NCBI GenBank assembly: GCA_025059995.1
Contig: JANXCF010000006.1
Coordinates: 62,001 to 126,000 of the forward strand
Direction of reading: 5' to 3'
Origin: Leptospiraceae bacterium
Lineage (GTDB): Bacteria > Spirochaetota > Leptospiria > Leptospirales > Leptonemataceae
DNA length: 64,000 nt
The notes beneath the pieces were generated by a model. It did not search any database, had not been told where the DNA came from, and saw nothing but the letters and a program-made list of their open reading frames with translations. The translations under genes and the position numbers were made by a program. Position 1 is the first letter of the stretch. The number at the start of each line of letters is the position of its first letter. Of this stretch, positions 17,569 through 26,636 are shown one piece after another.

Positions 17569-17904
17569 CTATTTATTTGGTAGTGTGTAAATGTAAAAAA
17601 TGATCAAACCAATTCCAACAAAAAGAGGTATTAAACCACCAATAAGACTTAAATTCATACCATAAATCGAAAAAAAGACAAGTGTGATTGGAATACCTGT
17701 GGAAAGAGCTAAAATTCCAACCAATAAAATAAAAGGTCGAAAATTTTGAATCTGAATCGGCTGATAATTGCCCGTTTCAATCAAAAACCTTTTGTAGTCA
17801 AAATACCATTTAAAAAACATTATCAATACAATTCCACCCATAATAATCCCACTTATAGGTATTAAAGGAATTAACAACTTAGAGATTGCTTCAATTATTT
17901 CCAT
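17569..17904 (-). CDS. Small polytopic membrane protein
   Basis: A 111-residue protein with three predicted transmembrane helices (about 8-30, 51-73 and 83-106). I do not recognise a family. It lies directly upstream of the ECF sigma gene on the same strand with a 12-base gap, so it may belong to the same regulatory cassette as a sensor or target. That is inference only. No ribosome-binding site is visible before the ATG at 17904. Confidence 0.7.
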   Translation of the reverse strand: MEIIEAISKLLIPLIPISGIIMGGIVLIMFFKWYFDYKRFLIETGNYQPIQIQNFRPFILLVGILALSTGIPITLVFFSIYGMNLSLIGGLIPLFVGIGLIIFYIYTLPNK

Positions 17905-17969
17905 AGAAATTTTGATTTCTATCTTTATTTAAATTAGAAACAAAAAATTTACAAAAGTTGTGATTTTTT

Positions 17970-19136
17970 ATGAAAGAAAAGGAAAAGTTTTTACAACGTT
18001 TGGTATATGAATTAGAAACCAGAAAAAAAAGATTACATTATCGGAATTTAAATCCCAAAATTCACACTCGGATTGATTTTTCATCAAATGATTACTTAGG
18101 ATTAAATCACAAGGGGATTTTGTTAAAATTCTTAAAAGAAGTCTTAGATGATTTTCACGATACAGTGGGAAGCACAGGCTCACGCTTGATTTCAGGTCAT
18201 AGAGATATCTTTGAATTGATTGAAAAAAAGTTTTCTTTGCTTGTGGATGTTCCAGATTCTCTTTTATTTCATAGTGGTTATGTGGGGAATTTATCTACGA
18301 TTGAAGCTCTTATCTCACCTCGTGATGTTGCCTTTGTTGATCGTTTATCTCATGCAAGCATCATTGATGGTGTAAGGATTTCCAAAGCGAAAAAAATATA
18401 TTTTCATCATAACGATCTTCAACATCTGGAAGACTTATTAAAAAAAACCAGGAGAAACCCAAAAAGTGAATTTTGGATTTTTACAGAAGCCGTTTTTAGC
18501 ATGGATGGAGACGTCCCACCTTTGGTTGAGTTATTAGAACTTTGTGAAAAATACTCATGCAATTTATTTTTAGACGAAGCTCATAGTATTGGTGTTTACG
18601 GGAAGTCAGGGAAAGGTCTTGCTTATGATTTGGGGGTTCAAAAACAGGTTAGCGTTTTAGTTTTTCCCATGGGTAAAGCTCCAGGAGTGATGGGTTGTTT
18701 TGTTAGTGGCGAAACTATCTTAAAAGAATATCTGATTAATTTTGCAAGAGGATTCATTTATTCAACTGCGCAACCGATTTTTTTAGTTCCTTTATTGGGA
18801 AAGGTTATCGACTTTTTGGAGTCTGATGAGGCAGAAAGATATCGAAGCCATTTGTGGGATTTATCAAACTATGCCAGAGAAAATTTAAAGTTAATGGGAT
18901 TTCATATCCTAAATTCGGTTACTCAGATTATACCCGTCCTCATTCCCGATGAAGAAAAATTGATGGCTGTTGTAAATGAACTTAGGAAGAGATTTGATGT
19001 AGTAGCTATACGTCCTCCCACAGTTCCTGTTGGTTCATCTCGAATACGTGTCAATCTTCATGCACACAATACAAAAGATGAAGTAGATGAGCTTTTAGAA
19101 GCATTTTTAAAATTGAGGGATAAATTTCTTTTTTAA
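17970..19136 (+). CDS. bioF: Alpha-oxoamine synthase, probable 8-amino-7-oxononanoate synthase (BioF-like)
   Basis: PLP enzyme condensing an acyl-CoA or acyl-ACP with an amino acid. The 388-residue protein shows FSSNDYLGL, GSTGSRLISGH, the PLP-ring aspartate in LFLDEAHSIGVYG (about 202) and the Schiff-base lysine in FPMGKAPGVMG (about 236). The family also includes KBL and serine palmitoyltransferase-like enzymes. The length and N terminus fit BioF, but there are no other biotin genes in the window, so the substrate is not certain. No Shine-Dalgarno sequence is visible. Confidence 0.82.
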   Translation: MKEKEKFLQRLVYELETRKKRLHYRNLNPKIHTRIDFSSNDYLGLNHKGILLKFLKEVLDDFHDTVGSTGSRLISGHRDIFELIEKKFSLLVDVPDSLLFHSGYVGNLSTIEALISPRDVAFVDRLSHASIIDGVRISKAKKIYFHHNDLQHLEDLLKKTRRNPKSEFWIFTEAVFSMDGDVPPLVELLELCEKYSCNLFLDEAHSIGVYGKSGKGLAYDLGVQKQVSVLVFPMGKAPGVMGCFVSGETILKEYLINFARGFIYSTAQPIFLVPLLGKVIDFLESDEAERYRSHLWDLSNYARENLKLMGFHILNSVTQIIPVLIPDEEKLMAVVNELRKRFDVVAIRPPTVPVGSSRIRVNLHAHNTKDEVDELLEAFLKLRDKFLF

Positions 19137-19462
19137 GATGTCAATTCAGAGATTCTAAGAATGTTTTCCCGTTGCATATCTGATAACTCAGTTGAAAAAA
19201 AGTTATTTCGTTTTACTATCTCTCCGTAAAAAAACGTTTTGAATTTGTTTTCTATGTTCCACGTTGTCGAGTACGCTAAGTGATTTCTCATCTCTTGAGA
19301 TTTTGGTTTTTCTTGTACGAGATGAGAGAATAAATCTTTGGAAAAATCCCTTTTTTTATTCTTTTGGCTTTTAAATTTATGAAAATCATGAACGTTGGGT
19401 TTTTTTTCTTTCGGTGTTTCGTAATGGGTTTTCTCTGGAAGAATCAACTTTTTAACTATCAT
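19133..19462 (-). CDS. Small basic protein of unknown function
   Basis: A 109-residue, lysine-rich hydrophilic protein starting MIVKKLILPEKTHYETPKEK, with no membrane segment and no family I know. It is accepted as real because a strong AAGGAGA site precedes the ATG at 19462 with normal spacing, and the next + strand gene can start well downstream of it. Its 3' end overlaps the convergent bioF-like gene by 4 bases. Confidence 0.6.
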   Translation of the reverse strand: MIVKKLILPEKTHYETPKEKKPNVHDFHKFKSQKNKKRDFSKDLFSHLVQEKPKSQEMRNHLAYSTTWNIENKFKTFFYGEIVKRNNFFSTELSDMQRENILRISELTS

Positions 19463-19570
19463 ACCATCTCCTTTTTATGTAATAATACTAATCAGATATT
19501 TAGTTTTCAAATGACAAGTATTTTTTCATTCTTTATCAATAGAATATCAGAGCTATCCGACAAAAATGAT

Positions 19571-20761
19571 ATGAAACAACCGAAAAAGAGAAATTTTTTT
19601 TTCTTTTCCGTTGCTTTTTTTTGTTTTTTGAGCTTTCGTGTTTCTATTGCTCAAGAGGATTTTGTCAATATAGGAACCATAGTATCCATCCACAATAAAG
19701 ATTACTTTACTATGAAGGTGGATGATGATTATGAAGTAAGTTTCTTGAAGTCTCTCATATTCCAAAAGCAAGAGCTATATCTTTTGAAAGAAAATGAAAT
19801 CCATCAATGTTTTCAAGGAGTGAATTTGTTTATTCAAAATTCAAAGTTATATCTAAATTTGATAAAAGTGCCATGTAAATATGAAAAACCCATTTCTTCG
19901 AATGAGTATTTTCTTGGTAGAATTTCAATGCTTAAACAAAAAAAAGATGTAACACTTGATGATTTCGTAGCAAAGCAAAATCAAGATATAACCCAAGTTC
20001 GTGAGATCATCCATCCAGTGGATAAGAAAATCATGATATATGTGCCAGAAGGATATTTGTTATATGGTCAAGGCGATGATCCAAATGAGTCATCCTTCAA
20101 TATTTACTATCATCAGTGGAACTTAGAGAATCTGCCTAAAATCTCTGCTTTTTATATAGATAAATACGAGGTTACAAATCAAGAGTTTTATATCTTTTGT
20201 CGAAGGACTCAATATCCATGTCCTGATTTTCTTTATCGTTTGTCTTACGAGGAACGAAATCACCCATTCATTCATGCAACATACAAAGATGTAGAGGCTT
20301 ATGCTCGTTGGACAGGTAAGCAAATCCCAACAGAATGGGAGTGGGAGTACGCAGCAAGAGGTGATTTAGAAAGAGTGCTTAATCATTCTTTGATGCCATC
20401 TCAGTATCTTGATTTCCCTTCCCAGATTGAAAATTGTAATACCTTAGAAAAGTGGCAAAAAGAAGGAAACTTACCCAAAGTGATAGATGTTTATCAACTT
20501 ACTGACATTAATTTTCGCGGTATTGTTGGAATGTGTGGAAATGCCATTGAATGGACAAGTTCTTATTTTATTCCTTATCCAGGAAGTCGCTTCTCAAAAG
20601 AAATTTATCAACGACTGAGTGGTAAGTTTTTTTATGTGCTTCGAGGAGGAAGCTATCACCTTCCCCTTGAAAAGGCAAAGGTTTTTCATCGAACGATTGT
20701 TGGTTCAAATGATTTGTTGAATGGAAAAGGAGGATTTCGCTTACTAATTCGTAGCAAGTGA
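19571..20761 (+). CDS. Secreted formylglycine-generating-enzyme (SUMF1/FGE) family protein
   Basis: I start it at the ATG at 19571, giving a signal peptide (MKQPKKRNFFFFSVAFFCFL); the open frame back to 19364 overlaps a minus-strand gene and looks non-coding. The mature protein has an N-terminal domain of unknown type, then an FGE fold (about residues 155-396). Motifs there are FYIDKYEVTNQEFYIFC, AYARWTGKQIPTEWEWEYAA, GMCGNAIEWTSSY, LRGGSYHLP and KGGFRLL. Many bacterial members are not sulfatase activators, and no sulfatase gene is nearby, so the activity is open. A C-terminal overlap of 18 bases joins it to the convergent cyclase gene. Confidence 0.85.
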   Translation: MKQPKKRNFFFFSVAFFCFLSFRVSIAQEDFVNIGTIVSIHNKDYFTMKVDDDYEVSFLKSLIFQKQELYLLKENEIHQCFQGVNLFIQNSKLYLNLIKVPCKYEKPISSNEYFLGRISMLKQKKDVTLDDFVAKQNQDITQVREIIHPVDKKIMIYVPEGYLLYGQGDDPNESSFNIYYHQWNLENLPKISAFYIDKYEVTNQEFYIFCRRTQYPCPDFLYRLSYEERNHPFIHATYKDVEAYARWTGKQIPTEWEWEYAARGDLERVLNHSLMPSQYLDFPSQIENCNTLEKWQKEGNLPKVIDVYQLTDINFRGIVGMCGNAIEWTSSYFIPYPGSRFSKEIYQRLSGKFFYVLRGGSYHLPLEKAKVFHRTIVGSNDLLNGKGGFRLLIRSK

Positions 20762-21904
20762 GATTGTTTTTTCTTGAATTTCTTTCGCAGTCTTTTTCTT
20801 GTATCCAAGTAGAGAATAAATCTCCGTTGGTTCAGTTTTCCCCTTCAGAAGAAAACTTCCGACTCTTTTAATAACAAAAATTTCGTTCGTTTGAGGTAGT
20901 TTTAGTTTGTTTTGTTTTTCATTACAAAGATAGAATGTGTGGTGATCAAATAAGATTTTGTTTTTTGTTTCTTTTGTTAAATCTTGAATGCGAGAAGCTG
21001 TATTTACTGGATCCCCCATGACGGCATACTTCATTCTTCGGATAGAGCCAATATTGCCTGCAAAGACTTTTCCGGAAGCAATACCAATCCCAAAATCCAC
21101 TTTTTCAGTTACGTATTGATTAAATCCTTTGATGTATTCAGCTATTTCGATGGCTGTTTTAAGGGCATTGAATTGATCATTAAAAGTAGGAACAGGACAT
21201 CCAAAAGTCGCTAATAAACCATCCCCCAAAAGTTCATTCACAGAACCTTGATTATTAAAAATAATGTCCATTAAATCAGAAAACAAATTACTGATAAAGT
21301 TTGCGTAGTTTTTCGGTCCCATCCTTTCTGCGATTGTAGTAGAACCACGAACATCGAAAAACATGATAGTGCTTTCTACAATATCACCACCTAATTCTGC
21401 TGGTATCTCCTCGTTAAGGATTTTCTCTACTAAGTCAGCAGAGAAGTATCTCAATAACCTTTGTTTTTCTTTTTCCAACTTTTTATTTAATTCATCGATG
21501 GTTCTACGAGATTCTAATAGTTCCAAGGCAGTTTGAATTTTCATAATGAGATCCGCCATTTTGATGGGTTTTCCTATAAATTCATTTGCACCATTCGATA
21601 AAGTGATGATTTTGATTTCTTCAGAAGTATCGGCTGACATAACGAAAATAGGGATCAAATCAAACTCAGGAATTTTTCGGATTTCTTTTAAGATTTCTAA
21701 GCCTGGGATGGAAGGAAGATAGATGTCTAAAAGTATAAGATCAGGTTTGTATTTATGGACAGCATTTAAACCTTCATGGCCATCGGCTTCTACATAGATT
21801 TGATAACCCCACATAGAAATGAAATTTTTTAACAATTCGGCTTGAGAGACATCGTCTTCAATAATAAGGATTTTATATACCTTTTGATTGTTGATTGTGT
21901 TCAT
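20744..21904 (-). CDS. Response regulator with class III nucleotide cyclase domain
   Basis: A 386-residue signalling protein. The receiver domain (about 10-130) has the acidic pair Asp17/Asp18, the phospho-acceptor Asp60 and Lys112. A short coiled linker precedes the cyclase domain (about 175-330), which has metal aspartates at Asp184 (MFFDVRGSTT) and Asp228 (LLGDGLLATFG). Asn301 and Arg305 lie in GDPVNTASRI, so catalysis looks intact. The purine-selecting positions are unusual: Glu224 where adenylate cyclases have Lys, and Ala294 where they have Asp or Thr. Its start abuts the stop of the HDOD gene, so the two are co-transcribed. It could make cAMP or cGMP. Confidence 0.92.
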   Translation of the reverse strand: MNTINNQKVYKILIIEDDVSQAELLKNFISMWGYQIYVEADGHEGLNAVHKYKPDLILLDIYLPSIPGLEILKEIRKIPEFDLIPIFVMSADTSEEIKIITLSNGANEFIGKPIKMADLIMKIQTALELLESRRTIDELNKKLEKEKQRLLRYFSADLVEKILNEEIPAELGGDIVESTIMFFDVRGSTTIAERMGPKNYANFISNLFSDLMDIIFNNQGSVNELLGDGLLATFGCPVPTFNDQFNALKTAIEIAEYIKGFNQYVTEKVDFGIGIASGKVFAGNIGSIRRMKYAVMGDPVNTASRIQDLTKETKNKILFDHHTFYLCNEKQNKLKLPQTNEIFVIKRVGSFLLKGKTEPTEIYSLLGYKKKTAKEIQEKTISLATN

Positions 21905-22741
21905 TTAAATCAAAGATAATTGGTAAAAAGGATGCTGTTTGATTCTTTCCAACATCTGGTCATTAGCAAATTTGATGATAACATCTCCTTCACCGCCTAA
22001 ACTTTTGTAAATTTGATTGGCTTTTTGATAGTTCGTGGGTTCTATCGGAATGTGAAGTAATTCCATTGCACAAATCGAAGAAATAAACGTGATTTTCTCT
22101 AAATCACTTTGAAGCTCCTCTACTTTTGTATGAGTTCCAATTCCACAACAGCGAATTAATTCCTCGGGTAATTTCCAATCTGCTGAGACTTTTTTTCCTA
22201 ACTCACTATGATTGATACCATAAGATTTTTGTTCGATTTCTGTTAAATCAAACTCATTTTCTTCACATTCTTGGATGATTAAGGCATAGTGATCAGACTT
22301 GTTCACAGCCAAAATACTCATACCAATTTTATGGAGCAAAGCCGCTAAAAAAACTTCTTCTTTAATGCTTTCTTTTTTTAAATCAATAGCTATTTCTTTC
22401 GCTAAAAGAGCAGAAACAATGGGAAGAGCATTCGTGTATTTTTTCAGGATAGGATGTTTTATTTTTTCATTCAAACCCTTAGTTCCCAAGAAAATAATGA
22501 GATTTTTTAGGGCTTTCAAACCTAATAATGCCGTGGCATCTCGAAGAACTTTCACTCTTCCAGAACGACCATAGTAGGCTGAGTTTGCAACCTTTAGTAT
22601 TTCTGCAGTAATACCTTTGTCGGGAGCTACAATCTTCTCAATGTCTTGTGTGTTTGCTGTCGGTGAATTGTGATCATATTGCATAACTTGCAACACAACT
22701 TGTGGAAGGGGTGGAATAGAAAATTCTTTTATGTTTGTCAT
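21905..22741 (-). CDS. HDOD-domain signalling protein
   Basis: A 278-residue single HDOD domain, a degenerate relative of HD phosphohydrolases used as a protein-interaction module in bacterial signalling. It begins IPPLPQVVLQVMQYD and contains the hallmark LKVANSAYYGRSG and LLHKIGMSILAVN, where an HD pair would be expected. It is the first gene of a two-gene unit with the receiver-cyclase protein, sharing no spacer. A promoter with only five bases to the ATG lies upstream. The link to cyclic nucleotide signalling is inferred from co-transcription. Confidence 0.88.
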   Translation of the reverse strand: MTNIKEFSIPPLPQVVLQVMQYDHNSPTANTQDIEKIVAPDKGITAEILKVANSAYYGRSGRVKVLRDATALLGLKALKNLIIFLGTKGLNEKIKHPILKKYTNALPIVSALLAKEIAIDLKKESIKEEVFLAALLHKIGMSILAVNKSDHYALIIQECEENEFDLTEIEQKSYGINHSELGKKVSADWKLPEELIRCCGIGTHTKVEELQSDLEKITFISSICAMELLHIPIEPTNYQKANQIYKSLGGEGDVIIKFANDQMLERIKQHPFYQLSLI

Positions 22742-22746
22742 AGTAG

Positions 22747-22776
22747 TATAAATTTTTTTATTAAGAAAATTGGCAA
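22747..22776 (-). promoter_or_regulatory. Promoter of the HDOD/cyclase unit, predicted leaderless
   Basis: On the minus strand TTGCCA (22771-22776) is followed after 18 bases by TTTATA (22747-22752), and the ATG begins 5 bases later. The expected transcription start falls on or within the start codon. Confidence 0.55.
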
Positions 22777-22858
22777 TAATTATTCTTATAATTAAATAAA
22801 ATTCTTTACATTCTAATTATTTTATTTCTCAGAAGATCAAACCGAAAAGATTATTTCT

Positions 22859-25600
22859 TCAGACCGTTATAAAAATATTTTTCTTTTTGATGAAGAACAA
22901 GAACAAAAAGAAAAAAACAATCAAAAAGATTGTTATTCCTGCGATCAACAATCCTAAACGTAATGAATTTGATGAAAATACAAGTTCGATTTGATTTTCT
23001 CCTTTTGGAACGAAAATTCCCATTCCAATTATGTTGGTATTATGAATTTTTGTTTCATTACCATTGATTTTGGCGATCCAACTTGGATAGAATAAATTCC
23101 AAATGACCAAAAAACTTTCTTCTTGGGTTGATGTTTTTAAGATCAATTTGGTTGGGGTCTCTTCTATCAATTCCACTTTTGAATGGTGATTTTGAAAAAA
23201 CTCTTTTTCAAAAATTTCTTTGGTATGAACATAAGATAAGTTCCGAAAGTCAATATTGTTGGAGTTCAGAATTTCCCATAATTTTTCTTTTGTTGTTGTG
23301 GTGATTCTTTTAGGAAAAAATGCTTTTGGGACAGGGTGTTGATATCGTAGAAACAAATGATCCTCCATTAAATGGATTTTCAGTTCTGGATTGGTAAAGT
23401 AATCTTTTAATAGTATTTTAGGATCTAAAATTTCTGTTTTGTTTCCATCAGAGATTTCAATTCCGTATAAATGAATGACTGCAGATTCAAGAAGTTCGAA
23501 ATGGATTTCCAGATCTTGTTTTGTTGTGTTTATGGGAATGAGGACTTTGTATAGGTTATCACAGTCTTTTAGGTTTTTTCTTTGGATTTGATATGGTGAA
23601 GTAATTTCACAATTATTTTTGAAGTTGGATATATCTTTTTGATAGTAAAATTCTTTTTGTATTTGAAGCTTTGGGAAGGAAATTGTTAGAATTTTTCTTT
23701 GATTAGAGTGATTCATTTTTTCTGCACTCAAATAAAAAATCATGGTTTGGATGAAAGAATGAGAGTAAAATTCTTTGGGAACACTGATTTCAAACTTTGT
23801 TTTTTTATGGTGATCTAAGATAAGGGGGAAAATCAGAAATGGATCAAGTTGCATCTTCTCATAGTAGTGATGGGAATGCCCTTTTATTTGAAATAAATAT
23901 AAGCCAATATTCCATTGTTTTATGTTTAAGGGAAACTTGTAGAAGTGAATCATTAAGTAGCCAATCTCTAAAGGTAATAAAGGATTATTAAAATTTACAC
24001 TTTTGTAGCCATGTAAAGAGTTCCAGTTCGAATGCATGCTGAGCCAACTGCAGTTTTTAATATCATATCGAACACAAAAGGAATTCCGAAAATATCGATA
24101 ATTTTTTAAATCAATTTTTTCTTCTTGAAGGAATGATTGAAGGTCTTTGCTTTCTGTATTGATTTTTTCTTCTACTTGATGATCAAATGTATAGACTAAA
24201 GCATCCGAATATTGAATATTTAAACCTAAATCAAGTAATAGGACAAAGAATAAAGAAATGGCTTTGAGTTGATGTTCTAGATTGATCAAAAATACAATCA
24301 AAATGCTCAAAAGGATCAGCCATTGAAAAGTGATTCCATTGTTATCTTTGAAGCTTAAGGTGAAATAATTAATGTTAAAATATTGTTCTTGTAGTTCTTT
24401 AAAGAAATAGATGTATAAGAAAAAGAAACCAATGAAAAGAATAAATAAACCAAAAAAATACTTTTTAAATCTTTGATCTGAGAGGTGTTGGAATCCAATT
24501 GCTGTTATCAAACTCACTAAAAAAGTTATTTCCAAGAAATGGCGTGATGGTCCTCGGAAGCGATTCAAAATGGGAATGTTATATACAATCTTCGAGAAAA
24601 AGGTTTGGCTACCTAATGCCCAGATGAAGTATAAGATCAAAGAAAAGATTATAAAGTATCTTAAACTTTTTTTGTTAATTTTATTGATAAAAAAAACAAA
24701 AAATAATGGTAGTAGTCCAAAATAACGAAATTGTTCATGGAAGTTATGAATTATGCCTTTAAACTCTGGCTCAATATACGTGAACAAAAATTTTTCTGAA
24801 CTTATCCCTCCCCAAAAAAAAGGATAAATGAAATGGATTAAATTTCTTAAGGGAAATTCAAAATCATTGAGTCGACTGAAAGTTATGAATTTTTTTCGTA
24901 GAGTAAAACTTAACAGCTCCCATTGAGGTAGCAACGCATAAGCAGTAAGTAGTAAACTTAAAATCACACCTCCCAGAAAATAAAAAAAAAGTTTATAGTC
25001 CCTTTGTTCAAAAACAAAAAAAACCAAAAAAAAGAAATTAAAAATCAAACTATAAGCAAAGAACTGAGGATGCCCTACAAGAAAGTGAAGAGCCAAAACC
25101 AAAACCCAAAGAAAGAAAAGAAAAGCTTTTCTTTCATTAAGAAAACGATAAAAAAAATAAAAGTTTGCAGGCAAATAACTAGAACCTGCCAACACACTCA
25201 TCATGCTGATTTGTCCAGCCATGCTACCAGATAGAGAAAACACTATTCCAGCGGCAAAAGAACCAACAAAATGATTTGTGATGTAATAAGCCGTAAGAAA
25301 CGTAAAATAAGCACCAATTAGTAAATAATGCAAAATATAAAAATCAAAAGCTTTGTATGATTTTGGGAAAAGGTATTTAAAGGGATAGAAAAACTGCCAT
25401 TGGGGTTCAGCAAAAGCAGGAAAGCCATACCCAACATTCAAATTCCATATCTCTCTTTCTACAAAGTAAACATAAAACTGTGCAAAATTATCATGAGTAA
25501 TGAAGTGATGATTTAATAAGTAAATTTTATAAAAAATAAAAACAAAAATAAAAAAATACAAAAACAAAGGAACAATAAAAACAGAAAAAAGCTTTTTCAT
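22859..25600 (-). CDS. YfhO-like polytopic membrane protein
   Basis: A 913-residue protein with roughly a dozen transmembrane helices in the first half, a large extracytoplasmic C-terminal region (about 470-875) and a final helix before a basic tail. This layout and motifs such as YPSWIAKINGNETKI (the C-terminal membrane-proximal beta domain) match the YfhO family, GT-C-like proteins linked to surface glycan modification. It begins 10 bases after the DUF4340-like gene and is the last gene of the long minus-strand run. The substrate is unknown. The run of Phe and Tyr codons makes it look low in complexity, but the frame is intact. Confidence 0.8.
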   Translation of the reverse strand: MKKLFSVFIVPLFLYFFIFVFIFYKIYLLNHHFITHDNFAQFYVYFVEREIWNLNVGYGFPAFAEPQWQFFYPFKYLFPKSYKAFDFYILHYLLIGAYFTFLTAYYITNHFVGSFAAGIVFSLSGSMAGQISMMSVLAGSSYLPANFYFFYRFLNERKAFLFFLWVLVLALHFLVGHPQFFAYSLIFNFFFLVFFVFEQRDYKLFFYFLGGVILSLLLTAYALLPQWELLSFTLRKKFITFSRLNDFEFPLRNLIHFIYPFFWGGISSEKFLFTYIEPEFKGIIHNFHEQFRYFGLLPLFFVFFINKINKKSLRYFIIFSLILYFIWALGSQTFFSKIVYNIPILNRFRGPSRHFLEITFLVSLITAIGFQHLSDQRFKKYFFGLFILFIGFFFLYIYFFKELQEQYFNINYFTLSFKDNNGITFQWLILLSILIVFLINLEHQLKAISLFFVLLLDLGLNIQYSDALVYTFDHQVEEKINTESKDLQSFLQEEKIDLKNYRYFRNSFCVRYDIKNCSWLSMHSNWNSLHGYKSVNFNNPLLPLEIGYLMIHFYKFPLNIKQWNIGLYLFQIKGHSHHYYEKMQLDPFLIFPLILDHHKKTKFEISVPKEFYSHSFIQTMIFYLSAEKMNHSNQRKILTISFPKLQIQKEFYYQKDISNFKNNCEITSPYQIQRKNLKDCDNLYKVLIPINTTKQDLEIHFELLESAVIHLYGIEISDGNKTEILDPKILLKDYFTNPELKIHLMEDHLFLRYQHPVPKAFFPKRITTTTKEKLWEILNSNNIDFRNLSYVHTKEIFEKEFFQNHHSKVELIEETPTKLILKTSTQEESFLVIWNLFYPSWIAKINGNETKIHNTNIIGMGIFVPKGENQIELVFSSNSLRLGLLIAGITIFLIVFFFLFLFFIKKKNIFITV

Positions 25601-25610
25601 AATGGTTTTC

Positions 25611-26636
25611 TTAATTTCTACCTACTAACTTTTGGGGTTCTAAGAGATCTTCGATGCGGTAAGCAGAAACTTGGTAGTATTGATCCTTGTGTTTTAGATA
25701 AAACTTAACATAATCCTTTTTTGCGAAGAATTCTAACTTCTCTATTTGAGGTGGTTGATTAGGTTGAGAGATAAAAATTTGAAAGGTGACGTTCCATTCT
25801 TCTAAGTCTTTTTCCTGTGGCTTTTGGAAGTTGTAAAAAGTCGTGGCTTTGAGGTTTGCAATTTCGTCTAAAATGCCTTCTATTGAAGTGCCAATTTTTT
25901 CGGGTCTTGGTTCTAAAATCTGCCAATCAGTGCTTGCCTTGGCATAAGTGTATCTTTGATTGTTATGTTCGACTATGATTTTTTCAATCTTATCTTTTTC
26001 GATTGTTAGAATTTTATGATTTCGAAAGTAGTATTTATCATCATATCCTGATTTGGTTTTTAAGTTGCCTTCAACTTGAAAGATTTTCTTTTCATCATTT
26101 AGAACGACGTAACTACTATTATTTCTTACGCTCACATTGCCAATCGTTAAAATATCTTGTTTTTGATTAGTGTATTGGATTTGGATTTTGGCGCTATTTT
26201 CGTGTATGCCTGTTAGTTTTTGATTTTCGCTATTGAGAGGTAGATGATAATATTGTTTTGCTTCTAATAGGGTTTCAATGAAACTTTTCAAGTTATCTTT
26301 GTCGATTGTGTATTCTTCTTTTTGATTTGTCTTTAAATCTGAAAGTGTAAATTTCCAATCCGTTTGCTTTAAAAAGTCATCTAAGGTTTTGATATTTTTT
26401 TCTGAGGTGAGTTGACTTTGATTTTCTAGTGTGTATTTTAAGCCCTTGTCGGGAAATTCAATCAGGATGTTTTGCAGATTTTTGTAATCAAATTTAAGGA
26501 TTTCCGACGATGGTTCAAAAGCTTTACTCAAGAGATGAAAAGGGTCTTGAATCAACATCCAAAGAAAAAATAAAAATACATTTGTGATAAATAAAGAAAA
26601 ACCTAGATTTTTTTTATAAATTTCAAAAAACTTCAT
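25611..26636 (-). CDS. DUF4340-like protein of the Gld-type ABC cluster
   Basis: A 341-residue protein with one N-terminal transmembrane helix (about 14-31) and a large extracytoplasmic domain that I match to DUF4340. Internal repeats of the form LxIGxVSVRxNSSYVVLNDEKKIFQVxG are typical of that family. It overlaps the GldG-like gene by 4 bases, and DUF4340 proteins usually accompany Gld-type ABC exporters. It probably acts with the transporter in the periplasm; the precise role is unknown. Confidence 0.78.
   Translation of the reverse strand: MKFFEIYKKNLGFSLFITNVFLFFLWMLIQDPFHLLSKAFEPSSEILKFDYKNLQNILIEFPDKGLKYTLENQSQLTSEKNIKTLDDFLKQTDWKFTLSDLKTNQKEEYTIDKDNLKSFIETLLEAKQYYHLPLNSENQKLTGIHENSAKIQIQYTNQKQDILTIGNVSVRNNSSYVVLNDEKKIFQVEGNLKTKSGYDDKYYFRNHKILTIEKDKIEKIIVEHNNQRYTYAKASTDWQILEPRPEKIGTSIEGILDEIANLKATTFYNFQKPQEKDLEEWNVTFQIFISQPNQPPQIEKLEFFAKKDYVKFYLKHKDQYYQVSAYRIEDLLEPQKLVGRN

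Noticed and set aside
19364-19570. N-terminal extension of the FGE-like protein
   Set aside because: It overlaps a minus-strand gene with a strong ribosome-binding site, and the signal peptide begins at 19571.
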